64,000 bases of DNA. Source: Candidatus Woesearchaeota archaeon (GTDB lineage Archaea; Nanobdellota; Nanobdellia; Woesearchaeales; JAFGUC01). Shown here piece after piece: positions 40,001-47,745 of the stretch. Numbering within the stretch: the stretch's first letter is position 1; the number at the start of each line of letters is the position of its first letter. Both the position numbers and the translations under genes were made by a program. The notes under the pieces were generated by a model that saw nothing but the letters and a program-made list of their open reading frames with translations, was not told the origin of the DNA and ran no database searches. Where the stretch lies: assembly GCA_016938695.1 (NCBI GenBank), contig JAFGUC010000024.1, positions 372,001 through 436,000 on the forward strand. The letters run 5' to 3'.

Positions 40001-42543
40001 GGGATTTGGTGCAGGTTAAAAGTGACGTGGAGAATGGTCGACAGGTTGTTAAGAATTTGTTTTATGATTCTAACTTCAGGGTTTCACGAGAGAGCAATCT
40101 ATATTTTGATAATTATTCTGCTTCAATGTCTACTCCGAAGAGTTCTCCATATACTACTTACACTTATGATTCAATGGACAGAGTAACTAAAGTTACAAAT
40201 CCTGATAACACATCAAAACAAGTATTATACTCACAATACAACATTACTGATTATGACGAGAACGGACATCGACATAAATATGTCTTAGATGCATTTGGAA
40301 GAATTGTGAAAGTTGTTGAGTATAACATTGACGGCTTGACAGGAATTGAAGATGCTTACACGACAACATATTCCTACGACACTGCTGATAATTTAATCCA
40401 AATTACAGACGCTCTCGGAAATAAATTCGGATTCACATACGATTCATTTGGAAGAAAGACTGCAATCAGCGATCCAGATTTAGGAGTTTGGACATATTCA
40501 TATGATAAGAATAATAATCTAATTAAGCAGACAGACAATCGTGGAATGACAACCAGTCTTAGTTATGATGCTCTTAATAGAGTTCTTAATAAGAAATCTA
40601 ATGATGTTAATGTTTCATTTGTCTATGATAAGAATTATGTCGGAACTCTATCATCAGTATCAATGAAGAATAAGATAAATTCTGTTGTGTACAATTATTC
40701 TTATGATGACAGATTAAGACTTGTTAATGAGAAAAAGAATTTGAACAATCAGATTGATAATACTAACTATCTTTACGATTCTCAAGATAGATTACTTGCA
40801 AACAGCAATTTGAGTTTCTATTATAATAAACTTGGAAAAGTCAGAAAAATCACTGGATTTTTGGATTCAAATTTTAATGCTATAGGTTCATTATCGAACA
40901 GGACATTTAATAATGAAATAGTCACTCAGTTTGTTTATGATAAGAATAATAATCGTTTGAAACAGATATTATCAGAAATTCAAAATTATACTTATTCATA
41001 TGACAATGTGGGAAATATTATCTCTATCAATGATTATCTATCTTCAAGAATCCAGAATATGACTTATGATGGATTGGATAGATTATCAACTGTCAAGATA
41101 AACAATGATAGATACTCGTACAGTTTCAACGCAATTGGAAACATCCTGAAGATTCAAAAGAATAATGCATCAAAGAAATTGATTTATGGTGGTTCTTTGG
41201 CACACGCACCATCACAGGTAATCGATTCGATTGCTGGTGTTGATTTACACAATCCTCATGAGATTTCATCTGATAACAAGAATAGAACTTATGAGTTTTA
41301 TCTTGTCAATGAAAAAGATTCTAATCTTACTGGGGTGAATTTCTCAGTTGATTTCGGCGATGGTCATATCATGACATCTACTCAGTCAATTAATCTGTCA
41401 GGTAATTCAGTATGGGTTATTGTCGAGAATAATTATTCACACGGCGGAGATTACGAAGTATCATTCAATGCAAGTTCGCCAGAAACTAAAGATTCACAGA
41501 AAATAGAATCAAAGTTTGGACTGACTGAATCGAGTTTAAGTGTAATTTATTCAAATATCTCGTTATATATGTTCGATTATATCTTGGGTAAAAATATTAA
41601 TGAGAATGTCAAAAATCTAAGATTTAATTGTTCAAATGGAGTAAATTCTTCAACATTTGATTTAATCACAAGTGAATTATTATCATTTTTACAAATAGAC
41701 TATTCATCATCAGGCGTGAAGAATTTAATCTGCAATGCAACATCTGATGATGGTGAGATTTCATCTACAATTACATTCACAATCAAAGGTCTTGAAATAA
41801 ATAACTATGATATTCTTTCCGAGAATGTTTCTAAACAGGTTGTTGAGTTTTGGGCAAAAAATAACTATTATCCGCTTATGACTAATATCTCAATTGATAC
41901 TGGAGTAGAAAGCTTCTCTAAAGAAGTCAATATTTCTTCAGGAGAATCAATTATGGTCATCAGCGAGGTGAATTATTCTTCAGACGATACTAATAAATTT
42001 GAAATAAATCTTGATTCTGATGAGAGCTCACAATCTTACGTAAATACGTTTAAAACTCAAGGAGTTTCGATTGAGGATTACATGCGTTCTGATTCTGTAT
42101 TGTTCTTTAATGTAAGAAACAATTGGTATCCTACGAATGTAAGTTGGAGTGTTGCAAATCTAAATGAGTCGACATATCTCGAAAACGATCAATTATTGTT
42201 TGTTATGATTGAGAAAAATTCTACTGAGAACAGTATAATTACTGCGAAGGCAAATATTTTCACAGATATGATTGTCGATACGGTTCACTTCAAACCGTTG
42301 GAGATTTCGTTATTCGAGAATCTGTTTGGAAATGTGTTCGAGATTGATGTTCAGAATAACATCGAAGGTAATCAGACATTTGATTTAACTTTAGATGACA
42401 TTAATGTACAAAATTTAAATGTCACAAATAGTACAATTATTTTCATTGAAGGAAACTATTCCTCAGGAATCTTTGAAACAAACGCTTACGTAAACAATTC
42501 AGAATACTCAGATTCAATCAATGGGGTGGTTGTCAATGAATAG
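37048..42543 (+). CDS. Secreted RHS/YD-repeat protein with SpvB-like N-terminus and FG-GAP/VCBS repeats (Tc-B-like component)
   Basis: Signal peptide; YQTNLFPGAATYSFPIEVPKGINGFSPSIILSYNS (SpvB-like); DVNNDGFVDIV, DINGDGRVDII, DVNGDGLVDIL, DVNGDGFADIV; many YDxxGN/YDSxxR YD repeats; Ig-like C-terminal repeats. Confidence 0.93.
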   Translation: MSNKLFISFFVLVFLFLNLVLASDLYKPYLHEPSVPDHPELKLYGEYQTNLFPGAATYSFPIEVPKGINGFSPSIILSYNSQNAKYRPSVMGSGWYFHKDFIYRDINGTPDNLNDDEFIMILDLTPYNLKFNPTNNKWNTEVQYHIKIENITENGVMYWLVTKRDGTKYRYGFNDDSRTTSERGFISKWDLDLVEDTHSNKIYYTYEQNPFGGDYGSNYLTKVEYNNDKTKVITFSYEDSVREDYRVSYEHGTKVSESRRLTDISVYSDFLIRRYHLDYSSLGSSLSSISKISSFGSDNTSLFYDIDFTYYELVNNFTKNTSTWVPPVIFSATTNDYGVRLLDVNNDGFVDIVKYIDVGENKIWINNHKDGWNLSTQTLPIPTVSSSYVDLGVRFSDVNNDGFIDIVRSRAGYMQIYLGNGINWTISSWIFPLDIVSSSGVDQGVQLDDINGDGRVDIIQSKSGITKTVYLNNGTGWYLSDWSIPEYFVDASGDTGARLVDLNSDGLIDLLYSNSRAYINNGTAFVQNNTWTSPVAIINGDRSDAGVRLFDVNGDGLVDILVQNTACYLNTGSGFIQNDSWKSTESFVENTYNSGRRIADVNGDGFADIVVSISGSQYTVLKNYEVPYLLKNITNEYGGVTSIEYSTSTSYNNSENGVSELGFNIFVVSNVTLDNKSITKYNYSFGKYNYSESEFRGFGKSSETNDYSRIIHYFYQDSARHGKEYKTESYDLNDNLFFRNVKYYNYTLDYNSYNLSLAYSTDYVFDGLSTPTVKNESYKYDSHENILEVYSKGSDVAKITKYTYAYNSIPWIIDKPSSSALYDSNLNKIQETKYYYDSLGLNGISKGDLTKVEKWSADGNNSYIYYDYDSFGNVIRVTDALGYSTKYIYDSSNTYATTTINPLGHVSTFEYDNFGNLLWSKTNNIKTIYIYDVFGRISKEIKPYDSESLPTKTYTYNLNPESINVKFKTTSNNTDSVTYYYDGFGDLVQVKSDVENGRQVVKNLFYDSNFRVSRESNLYFDNYSASMSTPKSSPYTTYTYDSMDRVTKVTNPDNTSKQVLYSQYNITDYDENGHRHKYVLDAFGRIVKVVEYNIDGLTGIEDAYTTTYSYDTADNLIQITDALGNKFGFTYDSFGRKTAISDPDLGVWTYSYDKNNNLIKQTDNRGMTTSLSYDALNRVLNKKSNDVNVSFVYDKNYVGTLSSVSMKNKINSVVYNYSYDDRLRLVNEKKNLNNQIDNTNYLYDSQDRLLANSNLSFYYNKLGKVRKITGFLDSNFNAIGSLSNRTFNNEIVTQFVYDKNNNRLKQILSEIQNYTYSYDNVGNIISINDYLSSRIQNMTYDGLDRLSTVKINNDRYSYSFNAIGNILKIQKNNASKKLIYGGSLAHAPSQVIDSIAGVDLHNPHEISSDNKNRTYEFYLVNEKDSNLTGVNFSVDFGDGHIMTSTQSINLSGNSVWVIVENNYSHGGDYEVSFNASSPETKDSQKIESKFGLTESSLSVIYSNISLYMFDYILGKNINENVKNLRFNCSNGVNSSTFDLITSELLSFLQIDYSSSGVKNLICNATSDDGEISSTITFTIKGLEINNYDILSENVSKQVVEFWAKNNYYPLMTNISIDTGVESFSKEVNISSGESIMVISEVNYSSDDTNKFEINLDSDESSQSYVNTFKTQGVSIEDYMRSDSVLFFNVRNNWYPTNVSWSVANLNESTYLENDQLLFVMIEKNSTENSIITAKANIFTDMIVDTVHFKPLEISLFENLFGNVFEIDVQNNIEGNQTFDLTLDDINVQNLNVTNSTIIFIEGNYSSGIFETNAYVNNSEYSDSINGVVVNE

Positions 42544-43879
42544 GACAATTACTTTGTTGATGATGTTTTTAATAATGAGTATCCCAATATGTTATGCTAC
42601 GGAACTACATTTGATTTATGACGCAAATGGAAATTTAGTTTCAGGAGACGGATATTACAGAGAATACAACTCATTGAATCAATTATCTTCAATCAGAAAT
42701 GAATCTGTGAACGGAACTTTATTACAGACATATGTCTATGATCCAGTCGAAGAACGAATCATTATCAAGACAGATTATGTAAAAAATGAGACTACATATT
42801 ATTTTTCGCAAGAGAAAGTCAGAGTTGTTAATAGAACTGGAACTTATAATTTTCTCTACGTCTATCACGAAGGACAGCTAGTTGCTCAAGTATTGCCGAA
42901 TGGGACGAAGCAATACATTGCAGATGACCAGAAAGGTTCTGCGTCCGTATTACTGTCGCAGAGCGGTGCTATTTTGGAAAAGACATTTTATTCTCCTGCG
43001 GGAGAAATTTTATCTGGAGGAAATAAAACTAAGTTTAGTTACGAAGGAAAAGAGTATGACAAGACGAGCAAGACGTATGATTTTGATTTTAGGATGTATA
43101 ATGCTAATAATGGAATAATGAGCACTCCTGATAATATTATCCAGAATGTATATGATCCCCAGAGTTTGAATCACTATATGTTTGAAAGGGGGAACTCTTA
43201 CAAATATCAAGATGATGATGGACATTGGCTTCACATTGCAGCAGCGGCGGCAGTGGGAGGACTTGTTGGATTAGGAACTTACTTCTTGACACATAATCCA
43301 AATGATTATACCATGAGAGGAGCTCTTTCATATACTATTGGTGGAGCCGCAGGATCTGCAATTGCTGTTGCATTAGCTCCAGTTATAGCAGCAACTGCTA
43401 TTTCATCAGGACTAGTGTCTGGTGGAAGCGCTGCATTAACAGTTACTAGTGCTGCAATATCAAGTGGAACTGGTTCTATTGCCTCGCAAATAGCTAATAA
43501 TTATGGAGATGATACTTCATTAACTAATGGTCTTGGGGTTTCGTTTGTTTCAGGAACAATAACGGGTGGTTTAGCCCCAAAAATATTACCTATTTCTAGG
43601 TATTGGCTAATAAAAAATCCAGTTAGTTACTTGACAACTAAGACAGGTCAAACCTATTTATCTAATCAATTTATAGAAAATACTGCAAATAGTGTACTAA
43701 ATGGAATTTTAAATGATGTAACTTCTAAAAGTACATCAAATAGAAGAAGTAATTCAGTAAATAGTAGAATCAGTACAACTAATCAATACTCATATACTGA
43801 TACTAGTTTATATCCAAATGATTCAAATGGGCAATGCGTATCACGTAAATCTAGTTCAACTTTTTCCTTCTTTAGTTGA
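42536..43879 (+). CDS. Secreted RHS-core C-terminal segment plus variable tip (Tc-C-like component)
   Basis: ATG at 42536 with GGGGTGG SD, own signal peptide; YDANGNLVSGDGYYREYN, YIADDQKGSASVLLSQSGAILEKTFYSPAGEILSG, SYEGKEYDKTSKTYDFDFRMYNANNGIMSTPDNI...SLNHYMFERGNSYKYQDDDGH; Gly/Ala-rich segment then tip. Confidence 0.9.
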   Translation: MNRTITLLMMFLIMSIPICYATELHLIYDANGNLVSGDGYYREYNSLNQLSSIRNESVNGTLLQTYVYDPVEERIIIKTDYVKNETTYYFSQEKVRVVNRTGTYNFLYVYHEGQLVAQVLPNGTKQYIADDQKGSASVLLSQSGAILEKTFYSPAGEILSGGNKTKFSYEGKEYDKTSKTYDFDFRMYNANNGIMSTPDNIIQNVYDPQSLNHYMFERGNSYKYQDDDGHWLHIAAAAAVGGLVGLGTYFLTHNPNDYTMRGALSYTIGGAAGSAIAVALAPVIAATAISSGLVSGGSAALTVTSAAISSGTGSIASQIANNYGDDTSLTNGLGVSFVSGTITGGLAPKILPISRYWLIKNPVSYLTTKTGQTYLSNQFIENTANSVLNGILNDVTSKSTSNRRSNSVNSRISTTNQYSYTDTSLYPNDSNGQCVSRKSSSTFSFFS

Positions 43880-43926
43880 GGGATTGTTTAGTTAGATTTA
43901 AATATTATTAAATTAAATGATGAAAA

Positions 43927-44361
43927 ATGAAGAAGATATGGACAGACAATAAAATTCCAAGAATATTTGGCTTGATCATTGTAGCTTTATTGGTGTACTT
44001 ATTTTTAATATATAATCCAAATAATATTTTTGAAAAATTCTTAAAGTATATTGTTTTAGTAGTTTTTTTAGGCTTATTTGTACTATTTATAAGGCAATCA
44101 ACAGTATTAATTACATCTAATGGCATTATAATAAAAGAGTTTTTTTTCTTAAACAAATCCTTTTTTTATTGGAGTGATATAGATAAAATTTCTATTAGAG
44201 GTAAAGAATATAATGGAGGGTTTGTAAGTTTTGTTATTCATACTTTAATTATTCAGACAAAAGATCAGAAAAATGAATATGTAGTGAAAGATCAAAAAGG
44301 TTTTATTGAAACAATTAAAAAATTAAAAAAAGATAAATTACTTTCAAAGGACTTAAACTAA
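43927..44361 (+). CDS. Small two-TM membrane protein with PH-like cytoplasmic domain; possible immunity factor
   Basis: Two TM helices followed by VLITSNGIIIKEFFFLNKSFFYWSDIDKISI (bPH-like); directly follows the RHS tip gene. Confidence 0.6.
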   Translation: MKKIWTDNKIPRIFGLIIVALLVYLFLIYNPNNIFEKFLKYIVLVVFLGLFVLFIRQSTVLITSNGIIIKEFFFLNKSFFYWSDIDKISIRGKEYNGGFVSFVIHTLIIQTKDQKNEYVVKDQKGFIETIKKLKKDKLLSKDLN

Positions 44362-44962
44362 TTCTAAAAGTGTAGACTCTGCTAAGAAGAATAATGTCAG
44401 CTATACTTCCCGCAGAATTTAGGCTCTAATCTCGCCTATATTTTAAGAATTCTGCGATGTTTGGCTCCTCAGTTGGGTCTACTAATCACGCACAGAACAT
44501 TCTAAAAGATACACCCTGAATCTAATTCCAGATGCAAGTACACTAAGGCGGGCGGTTTTGGCTGTATTTTCGGTTAATTCTGCAGTATAATGCCTCGTTA
44601 GGGTGTATTTCTGGGTGTAACCGTCAATGAATCAATTTTGAATTGTTATTGCACTCGGAAAATTCTGAGAATTATTATAGGCGCTATATAGGATTCTTGA
44701 GCCATAGTTCCTGCAAAAAACAGGGTGGAATTCTGCAGAATACAAAGCCCTGTGGCTTTGTTTGGCTGGAATTCTGGGTGGAATCGACACGCGTGAAAAT
44801 TCTTCGAGAAAAATAATTCCAGCCAATGTATAACATTCTCAGAGTCACTGATATACTTATTCGTGACTTATTCATTATATCTTGCTCATATTGGTAACTA
44901 TACACGTAACTGTGGTTGGGTTTTGTGCCCGAGTATGATCCTGTGAAAGTTATTTTTATGAG
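44361..44962 (+). ncRNA. Structured non-coding region upstream of IS110 transposase (bridge RNA and/or other structured RNA candidate)
   Basis: Perfect stems: CGCAGAATT 44411-44419/AATTCTGCG 44448-44456; ATACACCCT 44509-44517/AGGGTGTAT 44600-44608; ACAAAGCC/GGCTTTGT 44742-44761; TTGGCTGGAATT 44762-44773/AATTCCAGCCAA 44815-44826; AGTCAC/GTGACT 44843-44868. No convincing ORF. Confidence 0.5.
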
Positions 44963-46102
44963 GTGAATAAAATGTATGTAGGAATAGATGTATCTAAAAA
45001 CAAGTCTAATATTTGCGTATTAGATAAAGACAAGAAAGTAGTAGATGAATTTGTACTTAAACATAATGCGGAGGGATTTCAACAATTAGAAGAAAAAATA
45101 TCATTAGATATGAAAATAGGGATGGAAGTGACAAGTACATATTGTAAAGCTTTGTTTTATTATTTGAAGAATAAAGGTTATCAAGTTTTTTATGTCGATA
45201 ATGTTCAGATGAATAATTTTGCAAAGCTAAACTTTCCATCAATAAAAAACGATAGAATAGATTCAAAATTATTGGCAATCTATATGTCTTATGGATTTAA
45301 GACAATAAGACCTATACAAACTGACCAAATAAAAGATTTATCAAGATTATATTACAAGACACAAAAACAATTAACGAGATATAAGTATATGTTTCTAAAT
45401 CAAATAAATATCATTTTTCCAGAATTGGAAGAACATTGTTTTTTGAAAAAAACTTATTTTATAGCAAAAATGCTAATTAAATATCCTTCTCCTCAAAAAA
45501 TAGCAGAAGTAAAAACAGAAGAATTGAGAAGTGCAATTCTTGAAGGATATAATCGTGGAACAAGATATACTCTGGAATATTGTAAAGAACTTCAAGAATT
45601 AGCAAGAATAAGCGTGGGTGTAAAAGATTATCCTACTGATTGTTTTGTGTATACCATTCAAATAATGATGTTTTATCAAAATATGATAGATAATATAAAA
45701 AAACGGTTTAAAGAATTGCTTCTTGAGATTCCATATGGAAAATTACTTGATGAATTTGGCTATAATTCAGTTGGAGTCGCAATGATTGTTGGAGAAGTAG
45801 GAGACATAAGAAGATTCTCTAATCACAAACAATTTGTCAAATATTGCGGTTATGATGTTTCAGAAAAACAATCGGGAAAATCTAAATCTGTAAACTGTTT
45901 TATTACAAAAAAAGGAAATCGTTTTTTGAGAAAGATTTTCTATGAAAGAGTATTAGTTCATATTTGCTACGATACTGAAGTTGGTAAATTTTACAAGAGA
46001 TTAAAATAAACAGGTAAACATCCAAAACAATGCTTAGTAGCTGCTGCAAGAAAACTAGCAGTTAAGTGCTATTACGATATGTTGAAATGTCACAATAATT
46101 AA
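44362..46102 (+). mobile_element. IS110-family insertion sequence (ends not determined)
   Basis: Transposase plus long upstream non-coding region; no terminal inverted repeats found, as usual for IS110. Confidence 0.6.
44972..46102 (+). pseudogene. IS110-family transposase with in-frame TAA at 46007-46009
   Basis: DEDD/RuvC-like start YVGIDVSKNKSNICVLDKDKKV; Tnp_20-like NSVGVAMIVGEVGDIRRFSNHKQFVKYCGYDVSEKQSGKSKSVNCFITKKGNRFLRKIFY; frame continues past the stop as TGKHPKQCLVAAARKLAVKCYYDMLKCHNN. Confidence 0.8.
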
Positions 46103-46282
46103 TTCTTTAGTTTGAATTTAATTAGAGTTAACTATAATATTTTCTTATTTTATCGTCTGTGACAATGACAAGATATTTAAACGGTGTCTGGATTCCTGAC
46201 GACAATATGAAGCAACTGCTCAAAATCTTATTGATTGAAAAATTATAAACAATTATGGGCAAGGTAGTTCTTTTTCTCTCCA

Positions 46283-47071
46283 TCAAATGTCTGATATTTT
46301 AGAATCCTTAACCTTATCCTTCTCTTCCTTCAATTTAAAATACTTAGAAAGCGTCTGCATGACTTCTTCAAAAGGAACAGGATTGACAAGCAATGGTTCA
46401 AGATCCATTTGCCATCGTGTGTAAAGTTTCTTTGCATTGTTGAACATCTTTATGATTGAAGGGTCGCATCCAGATGATTTGCATTTTTTCTCAACAATAG
46501 ACATATCTATTGAATATTTCTTTTTGATAATCTGATAGATATCGTAGTGGTCTCTTGGTTTATTCCTGCCGATAGCAGCTGCGACTTTTTCTCCTATCAT
46601 CTCTGCTCTATTAAAACAAGGGAATGTAAATTTGGGGATATTGGGATAGAAATTGTTCATTTCCATATCCTCTGGCTTAAGCAGAAGCTTTCCTCTCTCG
46701 TTAAGATCGATGAAAATCTTATCTTTTCCATAATCGGTCTTATAGGGTACAATGAGTCTTGTGAATTTATCTACATCTTTATCTTGAGTGATTTCACCAA
46801 ATGTTTTTGACTCATTAATTATTTCAATAATTGCTTTTTTGACATCTGATACACTTCTATCAAGAGTAAAATCAATATCCTCGCTTATTCTTGCATAATC
46901 AAGAATAGTCTTCTGAAGAGCAGTACCACCTTTGAAATAAGCACCTTTCAAGTCTTTCAATAGATACAGTAAGATTGTGATGTAATAATCTTTTACCAAG
47001 AGATCATAATCAAATCCAGTATCTGCGATTATCTCGTTCAATTCTTTTTGAGTTATCTCTCGGAGTACCAT
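46283..47071 (-). CDS. abiEii: AbiEii/AbiGii-family nucleotidyltransferase toxin
   Basis: GGTALQKTILDYARISEDIDFTLD, motif GG(T)..DID; EKVAAAIGRNKPRDHYDIYQIIKK. Confidence 0.85.
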   Translation of the reverse strand: MVLREITQKELNEIIADTGFDYDLLVKDYYITILLYLLKDLKGAYFKGGTALQKTILDYARISEDIDFTLDRSVSDVKKAIIEIINESKTFGEITQDKDVDKFTRLIVPYKTDYGKDKIFIDLNERGKLLLKPEDMEMNNFYPNIPKFTFPCFNRAEMIGEKVAAAIGRNKPRDHYDIYQIIKKKYSIDMSIVEKKCKSSGCDPSIIKMFNNAKKLYTRWQMDLEPLLVNPVPFEEVMQTLSKYFKLKEEKDKVKDSKISDI

Positions 47072-47550
47072 TTTTTAGAGTCCTCTTTATTTAGTATCTT
47101 GAAATTGTGTTCTTTTACTTTTTGAGACACTGCTTTTTTCAGTGATTCTAATCTGACTCTGTGGAACACATATCTCTTATTTAGGATATTTATTCTACCG
47201 TTTCTTTTTGTCGTATATATGTCTATCTGCATTGGAATTTGGTCTGTGAAACTCCAATATTTTGCAGCATACCATCCACCTACATAGTAATCTTTTCCAT
47301 TCATCATTTCATCAGCAACTATCAGTGGATGATCAGTCCATTTTCCTGTTCTAGCTTTTATTGGAATAAGAAAATACTTATCCCTGTTTAGTTTTACAAC
47401 TCGACCACTCTTCATTTGTATGTGTATGAAGTTAGAGAGTTGTTTCTTATCATCAAAATGTTTCTCAATATCTTCTCTTGTAAAGTAATATTTCTCTTGG
47501 AATTCAAGGTCAGATATTACTTTTATTGCACGTTCAGATAGTCTAACCAT
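47053..47550 (-). CDS. abiEi: AbiEi-like antitoxin/transcriptional regulator
   Basis: wHTH N-terminus; YYVGGWYAAKYWSFTDQIPMQIDIYTTKRNGR; overlaps abiEii. Confidence 0.8.
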   Translation of the reverse strand: MVRLSERAIKVISDLEFQEKYYFTREDIEKHFDDKKQLSNFIHIQMKSGRVVKLNRDKYFLIPIKARTGKWTDHPLIVADEMMNGKDYYVGGWYAAKYWSFTDQIPMQIDIYTTKRNGRINILNKRYVFHRVRLESLKKAVSQKVKEHNFKILNKEDSKKWYSER

Positions 47551-47553
47551 TGT

Positions 47554-47586
47554 ACACTCAATACTTATTATATAAGTATTTAGTGT
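47554..47586. promoter_or_regulatory. Large inverted repeat upstream of abiEi, candidate autoregulatory operator
   Basis: ACACT-C-AATACTTAT-TAT-ATAAGTATT-T-AGTGT: 15-bp arms with a single mismatch. Confidence 0.65.
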
Positions 47587-47745
47587 GACACAATTATTTA
47601 AATCTTTCTATAATTTCCTATCACTAATTATTGAGTTTTGTAATAATTGATGATATATAGTTTTTTCTAGAATTTCGGGATAACCTTAGGGGACTACATT
47701 TTTTCAGTATTTTTTATTTCTGTAACCCCCTAATGATTTCCGCCC

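Noticed and set aside
44361-44830. Integron attC-like site array
   Set aside because: Imperfect palindromes and repeats are present, but I did not find the paired RYYYAAC/GTTRRRY core sites and there is no tyrosine integrase in the window.
44632-44905. Two overlapping minus-strand ORFs (64 and 73 aa) in the IS110 upstream region
   Set aside because: They run through perfect RNA-type hairpins and repeats, show no protein-like conservation, and are best explained as chance frames in structured non-coding DNA.
46165-46248. 27-codon ORF MTRYLNGVWIPDDNMKQLLKILLIEKL downstream of IS110
   Set aside because: Too short, no SD, no homologous pattern that I can support; may be a relic but not claimable.
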